From NCBI RefSeq assembly GCF_009647655.1, contig NZ_WJFD01000003.1:496001-560000 (forward strand): a stretch of 64,000 nt of DNA, read 5' to 3'. Below are positions 17,450-27,985 of the stretch, one piece after another. The notes below the pieces were generated by a model. It made no database searches. It worked only from the letters and a program-made list of their open reading frames with translations, and was not told where the DNA came from. Every line of letters starts with the position of its first letter. Position 1 is the stretch's first letter. The position numbers and the translations under genes are program-made. Source of the stretch: Chitinophaga sp. SYP-B3965 (GTDB lineage: Bacteria > Bacteroidota > Bacteroidia > Chitinophagales > Chitinophagaceae).

Positions 17450-18862
17450 ATGCGCTATACTGTAACCCTTTTACTATTGTTCTTAACCATTAGTTGCTTT
17501 TCCCAGCAAAAATATTCAGCTGATATAGAAGAAAAGATCCGGCAGGTGGAAAACAACCTGGGCAGCTGGGTAACCTTTGATAATGCGCCTGTTAGTTTAA
17601 ACCTCCAGGAACGTTTGTTGCATTATAAAGTGCCGGGGATCAGCATTGCAGTGATCAGGAATTATCAGCTGGAATGGGCCCGTGGTTACGGTTTTGCAGA
17701 TGTGGAAGAAAAAAGGCCCGTTACTACGCAAACACTTTTTCAGGCTGCCTCTATCAGTAAATCCCTCAATGCTGTAGGTGTTTTAAAACTCGTAGAACAA
17801 AATAAGCTCAGCCTTGATGCTGATATCAATACCTATCTCAAAAGCTGGCATCCTTCTGCGGATTCCGGCAAGATCACTATCGCCAATCTCCTGAGCCATA
17901 CTGCAGGCCTTACAGTACATGGGTTTAGAGGATATGAAACGAAAGATACCCTCCCTTCTGTAGTACAGATCCTGCAGGGGAAAAAACCGGCTAACTCGCC
18001 GGAAGTAAAACCAGCCTTTGCATCGGGCCTGCGCTTTCAATATTCAGGCGGTGGCACTACCATCTCTCAACTGATCGTTACAGAACAAACAGGCAGACCT
18101 TATGATCAATACCAGCAGCAGGAAGTACTAAACCCCATGGGCATGACCGGCAGTTTTTATACACAACCGGCACCGGCTTCCAAAAAGGACCTGCTGGCCA
18201 CTGCCTATCACCAGGATGGCAAACCGGTAGAAGGTAAATACCATGTTTACCCTGAAATGGGCGCTGCCGGCTTATGGACCAACCCCGTTGATCTCAGCAA
18301 ATACATCATTGAAACACAACTAGCCTCCGAAGGAAAATCATCCAAAGTATTATCCCAGGCTATGACGAAGAAAAGATTGACCCCTTATATTGATAAAAGC
18401 GCCGGCCTTGGTGTTTTCATCTTTGAAAATAAATGGTTTAATCACAATGGCGGGAACGAGGGTTTCAGGTGTGTTTACTATGGCAGTCTGGAAGGAGGCA
18501 ATGGTCTGGTGGTGATGGTGAACTCTGATAATTATGATGTGATCAGTGAAGTAGTGAGAAGTATTGGCAAAACATACGGATGGAATGAATTTAATAAATC
18601 TACGGTCAAAACACTGGCAGATGTACCGGTTGATACACTGAAACAATATGCAGGCATCTACAAATTCCAGGACATTACACTGACGGTAACACAACAGGGA
18701 AACCATCTTTTCATCAGGCAGGATCAGGGAAATACGATGCGGATGTACTTTACTTCCGGCAAAGATTTCGTGCTTACAGAGGTTCCGGCAGAGGCCCGTT
18801 TTGAGCAGGGAAACCTACTGGTAAAGCAAGGCAATCAGGAACTTCGTTTCTTAAAACAATAA
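17450..18862 (+). CDS. Serine hydrolase, beta-lactamase (class C/PBP) family
   Basis: 470 residues from the ATG at 17450 (MRYTVTLLLLFL), chosen because a signal peptide begins there; an upstream in-frame ATG at 17384 adds charged residues. The serine hydrolase domain has the S-x-x-K motif at 101-104 (SISK), a Tyr-Ser pair in FQYSGGGT, and HNGGNEG as the third motif. A separate C-terminal domain of about 100 residues (from around 390) resembles the extension found in many such proteins. Members cut D-amino peptides or esters in the periplasm. Substrate unknown; resistance function should not be assumed. Confidence 0.85.
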   Translation: MRYTVTLLLLFLTISCFSQQKYSADIEEKIRQVENNLGSWVTFDNAPVSLNLQERLLHYKVPGISIAVIRNYQLEWARGYGFADVEEKRPVTTQTLFQAASISKSLNAVGVLKLVEQNKLSLDADINTYLKSWHPSADSGKITIANLLSHTAGLTVHGFRGYETKDTLPSVVQILQGKKPANSPEVKPAFASGLRFQYSGGGTTISQLIVTEQTGRPYDQYQQQEVLNPMGMTGSFYTQPAPASKKDLLATAYHQDGKPVEGKYHVYPEMGAAGLWTNPVDLSKYIIETQLASEGKSSKVLSQAMTKKRLTPYIDKSAGLGVFIFENKWFNHNGGNEGFRCVYYGSLEGGNGLVVMVNSDNYDVISEVVRSIGKTYGWNEFNKSTVKTLADVPVDTLKQYAGIYKFQDITLTVTQQGNHLFIRQDQGNTMRMYFTSGKDFVLTEVPAEARFEQGNLLVKQGNQELRFLKQ

Positions 18863-18926
18863 AATAATTAGGCACAATTGTGTATTTTGTGCAAATAATC
18901 AACCATTTAGGTAGAAAATATCAAAA

Positions 18927-19493
18927 TTGCATACACTGGCCACTTTTGAGGACGACGCTTTACTGGACCTGATCAAAACAGACAACAGGATAGCGTTCAA
19001 TGAGATCTATAACCGATACTGGGACCGGTTGTATGCCACTGCTTTTCACCACCTCAAAGATTCCGCTGCCGCCGAAGAGATTGTGCAGGATGCATTTATC
19101 ACCATCTGGCAAAAACGTCATGACCTCCACATAGAAAGTCTTTCCAAATACCTGTCTGCCATGATCCGTTATGCCGTCTATCGCTGGATGGCCCGGGAAC
19201 AGCAAAGGCAGCAGCACCAGCTTTCTGCTGGTGGTCTCAGTCCTGCTGTAACCGCGGCAAAAGATGTAGATCACAAGCTCCTGCTGGAGATCGTGGATAA
19301 ATTAAGTAGTGAACTCCCTGAAAAGTGCCGCCTGGTATTCCGTGCCAACAAACTCTACGATCAACCCCTGGACGATGTGGCCCGTGAATTGAATATATCC
19401 CAAAAAACCGCAGAAGCCCATCTCACCAAAGCTTTAAAGATCATTCGCCTCAACCTGGGAAAAGCATTTCACTTCTTTTCCTGGTTCCTCTAA
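18927..19493 (+). CDS. ECF-type RNA polymerase sigma factor (FecI-like)
   Basis: A 188-residue sigma-70 factor with region 2 at about 25-65 (IVQDAFITIWQKR) and region 4 at about 130-180 (ELNISQKTAEAHLTKALK). The only plausible start is TTG at 18927, as no ATG precedes region 2; this may lower translation. It is followed by a FecR anti-sigma gene and an STN-containing SusC, the standard cell-surface signalling set of Bacteroidota: ligand binding at SusC is relayed through STN and FecR to release this sigma factor, which should transcribe the susC operon downstream. Confidence 0.92.
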   Translation: MHTLATFEDDALLDLIKTDNRIAFNEIYNRYWDRLYATAFHHLKDSAAAEEIVQDAFITIWQKRHDLHIESLSKYLSAMIRYAVYRWMAREQQRQQHQLSAGGLSPAVTAAKDVDHKLLLEIVDKLSSELPEKCRLVFRANKLYDQPLDDVARELNISQKTAEAHLTKALKIIRLNLGKAFHFFSWFL

Positions 19494-19569
19494 AAAAATA
19501 TTTCCTCCACACTAAGGGTAAGTGTTTTCGAAAACACTCTATATAAGAAATACCCTTCCGCTATCAACC

Positions 19570-20673
19570 ATGGAACAAGAACAAATCAATAAACTGGCAC
19601 AGAAGTTCCTGGAAGGGACGGCTACCGACGTAGAACAGAAAATGCTGCACGACTGGTACGACAGCATTGACCCTCACGAAGAATTGCCTGTGGATGGAGA
19701 AGCCCTCCGCCTCCGCATGCAACAAGCCATAACAGGTAAAATAGCAAAACGCAACCCATGGCGGGTACGCCTGGCTGCCGCTGCTGCCATCTTATTATTG
19801 ATCACTGCAGGTGCTTATATCGTACAGCAACGTAAACAGGTGCAAGTTGCCAAAACGCATCCTTACAAAGAGGATGCTGCACCCGGCACAAATAAAGCCA
19901 TACTCACCCTGTATGATGGCACTACCATTGAACTGGACAGTTCCAGGAATGGTGCGCTGGGTAAACAGGGTAATACAACGATCTTAAAAGTAGCAGGCGG
20001 ACAACTGGCTTATCAAAGCAATGATGTGCCGGCAAGTGAGGAGCTGCATTATAATACAGTCTCCACACCACGAGGAGGTCAATACCAGATCGTGTTGCCT
20101 GATGGTACCAAAGTGTGGCTGAATGCCGCATCATCTCTCTACTTCCCCGCAGAATTTACCGGGAAAGAGCGGAACGTGAAACTAACAGGAGAGGCATATT
20201 TTGAGGTAGCCAAAAACGCTCAAAAGCCCTTTATCGTTAATGTGGCAGATGTAAATGTGGAAGTACTTGGCACCCACTTCAATGTAATGGCTTATGCCGA
20301 TGAGAAGTCCATCAAAACATCTCTGTTTGAAGGAGCGGTAAAAATAAAAGACAACCTGCTGCGCCCCGGCCAGCAAATGCATGTATATAAAGACGGGCGG
20401 TTCAATGTGATCACAGATCCTTTTATGGAAGATGCCATAGCATGGAAAGAAGGCATGTTCGTTTTCAACAATGATGAGCTGGATAATATCATGCGCAGGC
20501 TGAGCCGTTGGTACGATGTGGAAATAAGTTATTCAACAGATAAAATAAAGAACAAGGAATTTACAGGCCAAATATCTAGACAGGAGAAATTATCGGAAGT
20601 CCTTAAAATGCTGGAGCTTACCGATGCCGTACATTTCCAGATAGAAAGGAAACAAATTATCGCTATGCCTTAA
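19570..20673 (+). CDS. FecR-family anti-sigma factor
   Basis: 367 residues from the ATG at 19570 (MEQEQINKLAQKF); a GTG 16 codons upstream is less likely. An N-terminal cytoplasmic part (1-65) precedes one membrane helix (about 70-88, AAAAAILLLITAGAYIV). The periplasmic FecR domain follows (TPRGGQYQIVLPDGTKVWL, GEAYFEVAKN), and then the C-terminal STN-like segment YDVEISYSTDKIKNKEFTG. It holds the sigma factor encoded 76 nt upstream and receives the signal from the SusC encoded next. Confidence 0.93.
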   Translation: MEQEQINKLAQKFLEGTATDVEQKMLHDWYDSIDPHEELPVDGEALRLRMQQAITGKIAKRNPWRVRLAAAAAILLLITAGAYIVQQRKQVQVAKTHPYKEDAAPGTNKAILTLYDGTTIELDSSRNGALGKQGNTTILKVAGGQLAYQSNDVPASEELHYNTVSTPRGGQYQIVLPDGTKVWLNAASSLYFPAEFTGKERNVKLTGEAYFEVAKNAQKPFIVNVADVNVEVLGTHFNVMAYADEKSIKTSLFEGAVKIKDNLLRPGQQMHVYKDGRFNVITDPFMEDAIAWKEGMFVFNNDELDNIMRRLSRWYDVEISYSTDKIKNKEFTGQISRQEKLSEVLKMLELTDAVHFQIERKQIIAMP

Positions 20674-20792
20674 ACACAGGCTGGAGTTATATTATTATTG
20701 ATCAACCATTTAATCAGGCCAGGGTGGCCATTCCGCGCAGGCTGAGCGCGCTTTTGTTGCTATTAATTACTTTATAAAAAGTATCGTCTAGT

Positions 20793-23700
20793 ATGAAACT
20801 AACCGACTATCTAAAGTCACCTCCCGGGGTGACAGGGCCTCGTATTGCCTGGTTACGTCCAGGAATGCTGGCATTTTGCATGCTCCTTATTTTTCTGCAG
20901 GCTGCTGCCCATGTGTATGCACAGAAGGTTACATTGTCTGTAAAGAACATGCCGCTGACCAACCTGTTCAGAGAGGTAAGAAAGCAAACAGGATTTGCTT
21001 TCCTCTACAACAATGCTTCCATGCAGGCTACCAAACCCGTAACCATACAGGTTTCCGGTGCATCGTTGGAAGAGGTGATGGCACTTGCATTGAAAGGCCA
21101 GCCGCTTACTTACACCATTTCCAACAATACCATTATCCTCAAAACGGCTCCTGTAGCTAAAGAGGAGAAACTGGTGCAAGAGGTTACACCTATTGAGGTA
21201 AAAGGAAGAGTGCTGGATGCTAAAACAAAAGAACCGGTGATAGGCGCCACCGTTGCTGTTAAAGGAACCAGCATCGGTGCCATTACTGATCTTAACGGGG
21301 ACTTTGTATTGAAGATCAATAAAGGTGATCAGTTACAGATCAGCTTTATGGGTTATGAAACGCAATTACAGAAACCGGATAAAGATGGCCGGTTTCTGTA
21401 CCAGTTGCAAACATCACAACAGTCTATTAAAGATGTAGTGATCACAGGGATCTTCAGCAGGCCGAAGCAAAACTTCACCGGTGCTGCATCATCCTTTACC
21501 AATGAAGACCTTAATAAAGTAACCAATTCAAATGTACTCACGGCACTCAAATCCCTGGACCCTTCGTTCCAGATGCCGGAGAATATCAACTTCGGATCTG
21601 ACAGGAACAAATTGCCGGAAGTTGTATTGAGAGGTGGGAATAGCCTTGTAGATCCCAGCCAGAGCAGTACTTCCAATGTTTTCAATTATTCCAACGCGCC
21701 TAATGTGCCCTTATTTATCCTGGATGGTTTTGAAACCAGCCTTCAAAGGATCAATGACCTGGACATTAACCGCATTGCAAAAGTAGATATCCTCAAAGAT
21801 GCTGCTGCTACAGCAATATATGGTTCCCGTGCCGCGAACGGCGTTATTGTAATTGAAACCATCCGCCCTACCAGCGGGCAATTAAGGGTTACCTACAATG
21901 CTAATGTAAGAGCAGAAACTCCGGACCTTTCCGGTTATGACCTGCTGAACGCGAGAGAGAAGCTGGACCTTGAAGTTAAAACAGGCGTTTACAATAACAC
22001 TTTCAACTATATAGATGAACAATTAAAATACTACTACAATCAAAGAAAAGCAAGTGTGGAGCGTGGTGTGAACACAGACTGGTTATCAAAACCACTGCGT
22101 ACCGGCGTAAGTCAAAAGCATAACATTTATATGGAAGGCGGCGCAAATGATGCCTTATACGGCATTGGCGTTACCTACGACAATTGGCAGGGTACGATGA
22201 AAGGCTCCAGCCGTACTAATATCATGGGAAATACCTATCTCAGTTACCGTTACAAAAACTTCCAGTTCCGGAATGATCTAACGATCGGTTTTACACAGGG
22301 AGACAACTCTCCGTATGGTTCCTACAGCCAGTATTCCCGTTTAAATCCATACTGGGCTCCTTATGATGCAAATGGTAATCCGCTCATCTATCTGGAAGAT
22401 GTGCGCGCCATAGATGGCACAAGGTTAAGTAACTTTGACAGGTACGATAACCTGGATGGTGGTGTAGGCAGGCCCGTAAATCCTTTATATAATGCCAGTC
22501 TGAATACGGCCAGCTTCTCTAAGAACCAAACAATCATTAATAACTTCTCTGCACTGTGGCAGGCTTTTCCCTGGTTACGTTTTTCCGGGCGGCTTGCGGT
22601 CACAAAACAGATCGATGAATTAAATGACTTCAAACCTGCCCAGCATACTTCCTTTACCGCAAAACCAACCTTTGAAAAAGGGTCTTACGTAAAGAACTAC
22701 GGCAAGCAGAATTCCCTCGAAGGAATGCTAACGGCCGATTTCAATAAGAAGATCGACCGTCATCTTATATTTGCCACACTGGGCCTGAATGTACAGGAAA
22801 CAGGCAATGGTATTGAATTTTACGAAGCACAGGGCTTTCCTAATCCAAGACTGGACCAGATCATTCTCGGCAGCCGTTATCCACCCGGGGGCAAACCTTT
22901 CGGATCAGAAAGTAAATCCCGGCTGGCGGGTTATCTCGCCAACGTGAGTTATTCATATGACAGTCGTTACCTCTTAGACCTCTCCTATCGCCTCGATGGA
23001 TCATCTCAATTTGGATCTGAAAAACGTTTTGCACCTTTCTGGTCCACCGGTATTGGCTGGAACCTGCATCATGAAACATTCCTGAAAGACCTTCCCTTTA
23101 TTAACCGTTTTAAACTGCGTTATTCTTTGGGTTATACCGGTTCTCAAAACTTCCCCAGTTTCCTGGGCATTACTACCAGTGCTTATTACGTAGATGTTGA
23201 ATACCGTGGCATACTGGGTACCCGGTTAATGGGTTATGGCAATACAGCACTCGCCTGGCAACAGACCTACAAGAATAACATAGGTGCAGACCTCACACTT
23301 TTTGATCGTTTGGATGTAACTGCCAACTATTTTATTGAAAGAACAAAAGGAAGTGTTGCCAGTATTTCAACCGCTCCTTCTTCCGGGTTCAGCGCCTATT
23401 CTGAAAATATGGGAGATGTGCTGAGTAAAGGCTGGGAAGTGAATGCCCGCTTCAATATTATTAATAATCCAAAGAACAGGAATAACTGGTCCGTATTTGT
23501 GAATGCGTTCTCTGTGAAGAACACGATTGAAAAGATATCCAATACGATTGCCCAGTTGAATAAACGGGCGGACACTACCAAATCTACCCTTCCCATCACC
23601 CGCTATGCTGCAGGGCAATCCATCTCTTCTATATGGGTGGTTGAATCACTGGGAATTGATCCATCAACCGGCCTGGAGATCTACCGGAAAAAGAATGGTA

Positions 23701-24221
23701 CACTCACTAATACATATGATCCGCTGGACCAGGTGATCATAGGAGATACAAGGGCCAAAGTGGAAGGAACTTTTGGTACTAACCTCGAGATCAACGGCAT
23801 TGGTATGAACATGTTCTTCCGCTTCCGCTATGGCGGACAGGCTTATAACCAAACCCTGATAGACCGTGTGGAAAATGTTGCGTATACCTATTACAATGTG
23901 GATAGAAGAGTATATGAAGAACGCTGGATGAAACCCGGCGACCAAACCTTCTTTAAAGGATTTACCAATGCAGGTGGTTTCCCGAATGATGAAACCAAAG
24001 CCTCTTCCCGTTTTGTGCAGGATAATAATGAACTGATCTGCGAAAGCTTATCTGCTTATTACCGGTTCTCCGATCAGCTGAACAAAAGATTGCGTTTGCA
24101 GAATACCCGCATCACTTTCTTTACCGGTGATCTGTTCCGTTTTTCCAGTATTAAAAGGGAACGCGGTCTGGCATTTCCATTCAGTCGCAGTTTCAGCATA
24201 CAATTACAAACCACTTTCTAG
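20793..24221 (+). CDS. SusC/RagA TonB-linked outer-membrane protein with STN domain
   Basis: 1142 residues. After a long signal peptide (ending near VYAQK, residue 44) come an STN signalling domain (about 46-105), a carboxypeptidase-regulatory-like domain (about 130-205, VKGRVLDAKTKEPVIGATV), a plug (about 215-330, DILKDAAATAIYGSRAANG) and a beta-barrel to the end. It imports a ligand through the outer membrane using TonB energy and, through STN, signals to FecR. The stop overlaps the first base of a GTG for the SusD gene. The substrate cannot be told; no degradative enzyme is encoded in this locus. Confidence 0.95.
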   Translation: MKLTDYLKSPPGVTGPRIAWLRPGMLAFCMLLIFLQAAAHVYAQKVTLSVKNMPLTNLFREVRKQTGFAFLYNNASMQATKPVTIQVSGASLEEVMALALKGQPLTYTISNNTIILKTAPVAKEEKLVQEVTPIEVKGRVLDAKTKEPVIGATVAVKGTSIGAITDLNGDFVLKINKGDQLQISFMGYETQLQKPDKDGRFLYQLQTSQQSIKDVVITGIFSRPKQNFTGAASSFTNEDLNKVTNSNVLTALKSLDPSFQMPENINFGSDRNKLPEVVLRGGNSLVDPSQSSTSNVFNYSNAPNVPLFILDGFETSLQRINDLDINRIAKVDILKDAAATAIYGSRAANGVIVIETIRPTSGQLRVTYNANVRAETPDLSGYDLLNAREKLDLEVKTGVYNNTFNYIDEQLKYYYNQRKASVERGVNTDWLSKPLRTGVSQKHNIYMEGGANDALYGIGVTYDNWQGTMKGSSRTNIMGNTYLSYRYKNFQFRNDLTIGFTQGDNSPYGSYSQYSRLNPYWAPYDANGNPLIYLEDVRAIDGTRLSNFDRYDNLDGGVGRPVNPLYNASLNTASFSKNQTIINNFSALWQAFPWLRFSGRLAVTKQIDELNDFKPAQHTSFTAKPTFEKGSYVKNYGKQNSLEGMLTADFNKKIDRHLIFATLGLNVQETGNGIEFYEAQGFPNPRLDQIILGSRYPPGGKPFGSESKSRLAGYLANVSYSYDSRYLLDLSYRLDGSSQFGSEKRFAPFWSTGIGWNLHHETFLKDLPFINRFKLRYSLGYTGSQNFPSFLGITTSAYYVDVEYRGILGTRLMGYGNTALAWQQTYKNNIGADLTLFDRLDVTANYFIERTKGSVASISTAPSSGFSAYSENMGDVLSKGWEVNARFNIINNPKNRNNWSVFVNAFSVKNTIEKISNTIAQLNKRADTTKSTLPITRYAAGQSISSIWVVESLGIDPSTGLEIYRKKNGTLTNTYDPLDQVIIGDTRAKVEGTFGTNLEINGIGMNMFFRFRYGGQAYNQTLIDRVENVAYTYYNVDRRVYEERWMKPGDQTFFKGFTNAGGFPNDETKASSRFVQDNNELICESLSAYYRFSDQLNKRLRLQNTRITFFTGDLFRFSSIKRERGLAFPFSRSFSIQLQTTF

Positions 24222-24232
24222 TGTTTAAAAAT

Positions 24233-25726
24233 ATGATCATGAAATTCAGTAGAAAATACGGCCTGATCTGTTTACTGGGGGTTGCCATTTCACTTACGGC
24301 CTGTAAAAAATGGCTGGATATAACACCCAGGACCCAGATCAAGGAATCAGAACAATTCTCCAGCCGCCAGGGTTTTATAGATGCCCTGTTCGGTATTTAT
24401 CAACGTGCTGCCACAGATTCCATGTATGGCAACAGCCTGAGCTTTGGCGTACTGGATGTACTGGCTGGCCGGTATGAGAATAAATCAGGCATCGGCAACT
24501 GGTATGGCGGGCTGGCGAGATATAACTATACGTCCACTGCTTCCGGCACCCTGAATGTGGAACGTAAGATCAGTGAAATATGGGGAGCTGCTTACAACGC
24601 TATTGCACAGGCTAATTACATCCTGAAGAATGTTGATAGCCATAGAGACATCCTGGATGAAACCACATATGGCATTATCAAAGGAGAAACACTGGGGATG
24701 CGTGCCTTTATGCACTTTGATCTGCTGCGCCTTTATGCACCGGCTTACAATACAGCCAATGCACAAAAACCGGCCATCCCTTACATGGAATTATTTACGG
24801 TAGTACCGCAGGATAGATTAACCGTAGCCGCTGTTACGGATAAGTGCGAAAAGGAATTACTGGAAGCAGAAACATTGCTGTCTGTTAATAAAGACATTGA
24901 TCAGATTGCCGGTAACCAGGGATCCACATCCGCAGACCTCTTTCTGATGTACCGCCAGAACCACCTGAACTACTGGGCGGTGAAGGCAACACTGGCCAGG
25001 TTATATCTCTATAAAGGAGATAAAGTGAATGCTTTGAAGTATGCGAAGGAAGTGATAGACAGTAAAAAATTCCGCTTTATCACAGCAGCAGAGATCAATA
25101 ATGATGCATCCACCACAGCATCAGACATGACCTTTTCATCAGAACATATCTTCTCTATTTATGTTTCTGACCTGAGAAGAGTGGTGGAAGAGCTCTTCAA
25201 ACAAACGCCTAACAATAATAATAATGATTCCCGGGACCTGTATACCGCACTCTCAAAAGTGAATGCGATGTACGAAAAGGATCTGCCCTTTTATGGAACA
25301 GATATCCGTCTGCCGGACGCTTCAAAATCTTTATGGACACCTGCCACGATAGTGGGTGTAGCCTATGTTTACTCAAAGAAATACCATGCAGACAACCCCA
25401 ATAATGTAAAGCAAAGGCTGATACCGGTGCTTCGTTTGCCGGAGATGTATTACATCGCGGCAGAGGCTGCCCCTACGCCGGATGAAGGATTGACCTATCT
25501 GAACACAGTAAGGGTGGCACGCGGTTTACCTGCTTTAACAGCTTCGGATAAGCTGGAAGCGGAGATCCTGAAAGAATACCGGAAAGAGTTCTATGGAGAA
25601 GGACAATTGTGGTTCTACTTCAAACGTAAGAACACCATCACTATTCCGGATGGCACAGGCATCATCATGACGGAAGCTGCATACACCTTCCCACGGCCAC
25701 AAGCTGAAATTGAATTTGGTAAATAA
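24233..25726 (+). CDS. RagB/SusD-family substrate-binding lipoprotein
   Basis: 497 residues from the ATG at 24233; ATG 24239 and GTG 24221 are alternatives. The signal peptide ends in the lipobox LTAC and mature Cys followed by KKWLDI. The SusD fold is shown by the N-terminal segment TPRTQIKESEQFSSRQGF and by the C-terminal RLPEMYYIAAEA and EYRKEFYGEGQLWFYFKR motifs. It caps the partner SusC on the cell surface and captures the ligand. Tightly linked to the susC gene. Confidence 0.93.
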   Translation: MIMKFSRKYGLICLLGVAISLTACKKWLDITPRTQIKESEQFSSRQGFIDALFGIYQRAATDSMYGNSLSFGVLDVLAGRYENKSGIGNWYGGLARYNYTSTASGTLNVERKISEIWGAAYNAIAQANYILKNVDSHRDILDETTYGIIKGETLGMRAFMHFDLLRLYAPAYNTANAQKPAIPYMELFTVVPQDRLTVAAVTDKCEKELLEAETLLSVNKDIDQIAGNQGSTSADLFLMYRQNHLNYWAVKATLARLYLYKGDKVNALKYAKEVIDSKKFRFITAAEINNDASTTASDMTFSSEHIFSIYVSDLRRVVEELFKQTPNNNNNDSRDLYTALSKVNAMYEKDLPFYGTDIRLPDASKSLWTPATIVGVAYVYSKKYHADNPNNVKQRLIPVLRLPEMYYIAAEAAPTPDEGLTYLNTVRVARGLPALTASDKLEAEILKEYRKEFYGEGQLWFYFKRKNTITIPDGTGIIMTEAAYTFPRPQAEIEFGK

Positions 25727-25738
25727 AAAACCGGAAAG

Positions 25739-26452
25739 ATGAGATCATATATATATTATTTCCTGCTGCTCACGGCTATATTGGCCGCCTGTGGCAAAGA
25801 TAACAGGGTGATGTACAAAGAAGATCCCAGGATCTACTTTTCCAAGTTCGCCACCAACCCGGATAGTACGGATTATTCCTTCGGTGTTAAACCCGTTGGA
25901 CTATTAACAGACACTGCTTATCTCACGTTCCGTATCATGGGCACAGCCGTGGATAAAGACAGGGAGATCAAAGTGACTATTGCAGATTCATCAAAAGCAA
26001 AAGCCGGGTATCATTACAACCTCGGTCCATTGGTGATGCCTGCAAATGCATACGAAGTGAGGGTGCCGGTATACCTCTACCGTAAACCAGGTTTAAAAGA
26101 CAGCATCGTAACGATTGATTTCACGATTGAGGAGTCCAAAGATTTCAAGCCGGGATATAATGATAAACCAGGACTTAATGTTTATGACCGCCTGCATTAT
26201 AAGATCAGTCTTAATGACCAGTTGCTGAAACCGGCATCATGGGATAGCCGACTGGCATTGAGCTTTGGGGTATACTCCAAAACAAAGTTCAATTTTATGA
26301 TCGTCACCACTGGCAAAACAGACTGGAATAGCACCATTTTTCCGGGAGATCAGAATTTCCTGATCCAGACCGTAAAGCTGTCACTCTATAATTATGAACA
26401 GGCAAACGGCCCCATGCTGGATGAAAACGGCGTTCGCGTTGTATTCCCATAA
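25739..26452 (+). CDS. DUF4843-type surface lipoprotein
   Basis: A 237-residue protein with a lipoprotein signal (LAACGKD). The body looks like the DUF4843 family: beta-rich, with YFSKF near residue 35 and a C-terminal MLDENGVRVVFP. The family is found almost only behind susD genes in Bacteroidota and has no proven function. Starts 12 nt after the SusD stop. Probably a surface-exposed accessory of the SusCD complex; inference from context. Confidence 0.8.
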   Translation: MRSYIYYFLLLTAILAACGKDNRVMYKEDPRIYFSKFATNPDSTDYSFGVKPVGLLTDTAYLTFRIMGTAVDKDREIKVTIADSSKAKAGYHYNLGPLVMPANAYEVRVPVYLYRKPGLKDSIVTIDFTIEESKDFKPGYNDKPGLNVYDRLHYKISLNDQLLKPASWDSRLALSFGVYSKTKFNFMIVTTGKTDWNSTIFPGDQNFLIQTVKLSLYNYEQANGPMLDENGVRVVFP

Positions 26453-26470
26453 CTGATAAAATGAATCTAC

Positions 26471-27967
26471 ATGAAAGCTAATCTAACCATCATCAGCATA
26501 CTGGCCATATTGTTCAGCAGTTGTTATAAGGACAAAGGCAATTACGACTATGCCGCGCTGAATAAACTCGAAATAAAAGACAAGAACGGTGTGATAAATA
26601 TTTCCATCATTTTTGGAGACACCCTCCGGCTAAGCCCGGAGATCACACAAACAACGGCGCAGAATGAAGAGAACCTCACATTTGAATGGATGGTGTTTGA
26701 TAATTCTCCGGCCAGCAGTTACGCTTTACCCAAAACGGTGATCGCTACTACCCGCAACCTTGCCGTGCAGATCACGGAGCCACCGTTTGTTTTAAGTCAG
26801 AACTACCGCCTTACCTATAAGGTAACAGATAAACGCACAGGGGTGAGTTCTTTCCTGTTTTACAATCTTACCATCATCAATAAATATGCGCAGGGTTGGA
26901 TATTCCTGGAGGATAAAGGTGGTGCAGGTGATTTCTCTATGCTCCTGCCTAATGGCACCGTAGAATATAATGTATATTCTTCCCTGAATAGTGCTGCTCC
27001 TATGAGTAAACCGGTGAAACTGGAGATCACTCCTTTCCAGATCACGGACGACATGTCTCCTTCTTCCAAAAAGATCTACCTGCTCACGGAAACAGATGGA
27101 ATGGAAGTGAGTTACCAAACCATGCAGAAGAAGTTCAACTATGGCTTCCTGTTCTATGCAGCACCGCAGATCATAAAACCCACCCGGCATACCTGGGTTA
27201 GCACCAGCACTAGTGCCACCTTATCTGGTTCATTGGGCGTAGTGGTGAATGATGGCAAGGTACATACCAACCTGGTAGGTGGATTCCCGGGATCGAAGAA
27301 ATGGGGAGCGTCCCTGCTTAGTCCTGCAGGTAATCTGAATTATATAACGGCTCCTTTTGTAGCTGGTGGCACTACTTATACTGCTGCGGTATACGATGTG
27401 CTGAACAAACGTTTTTACAGTGTAGGCAATACAGTACTGAGTGCTTTTCCCTCAACAGCCAGCACTGTGTTTGATATGAATAATGTGGGGATGGACCTGC
27501 TGTACCTCGATTCAGCCAATGTAGTGCGTGAATATAATGCGGTGTTTAAAGATGAAACCAACACACCGTACCTGCTGAAATTCAAAACAGTATCTACTAC
27601 TGGTGCGCCCAATCTCACACTGCTTAAAACGCAAATGAATGCACCTGATATTGTGAATATGACCGCAGCGGCATCTTCTACCCTCACACCGCATATCTAT
27701 TACGGCGTAGGCAACAAGTTGTATAGATATGAAACTACTTCTAATACTACTTTTCCGCAATTCACGTTCCCTGCCGGTGAAACGGTCACCAAACTGAAGT
27801 TCAGCAGGCAACCATTGGGAACCTCTCAGCTGGCAGCAGTTACCTGGACGGGCACGGAAAGCAAAGTGTATTTCTTTGATGTGTCCAACGTAGGGGATTT
27901 CACTACTTACACGAATGTGTACAGTGGCTTTGCAAGGATCGTAGACCTTGGATATAAAGTACCATAA
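26471..27967 (+). CDS. PKD-like family lipoprotein
   Basis: A 498-residue lipoprotein (signal ending FSSC, mature C-YKDKGNYDY). The first 130 residues look like an immunoglobulin-type (PKD-like) module (LRLSPEITQ, FEWMVFDN, YRLTYKVTDKRTG). The remaining part has repeated strands that may form a propeller-like domain. YKDKGNYDY after the cysteine is typical of this SusCD-associated family. Follows the DUF4843 gene by 18 nt. Role unknown; likely a surface binding protein of the same complex. Confidence 0.78.
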   Translation: MKANLTIISILAILFSSCYKDKGNYDYAALNKLEIKDKNGVINISIIFGDTLRLSPEITQTTAQNEENLTFEWMVFDNSPASSYALPKTVIATTRNLAVQITEPPFVLSQNYRLTYKVTDKRTGVSSFLFYNLTIINKYAQGWIFLEDKGGAGDFSMLLPNGTVEYNVYSSLNSAAPMSKPVKLEITPFQITDDMSPSSKKIYLLTETDGMEVSYQTMQKKFNYGFLFYAAPQIIKPTRHTWVSTSTSATLSGSLGVVVNDGKVHTNLVGGFPGSKKWGASLLSPAGNLNYITAPFVAGGTTYTAAVYDVLNKRFYSVGNTVLSAFPSTASTVFDMNNVGMDLLYLDSANVVREYNAVFKDETNTPYLLKFKTVSTTGAPNLTLLKTQMNAPDIVNMTAAASSTLTPHIYYGVGNKLYRYETTSNTTFPQFTFPAGETVTKLKFSRQPLGTSQLAAVTWTGTESKVYFFDVSNVGDFTTYTNVYSGFARIVDLGYKVP

Positions 27968-27985
27968 CCTTTTAAAATACTTTGC

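Noticed and set aside
17450..18862. Antibiotic-resistance beta-lactamase
   Set aside because: SxxK and Tyr motifs are shared by many esterases and D-peptidases; the protein has an extra C-terminal domain and no resistance context.
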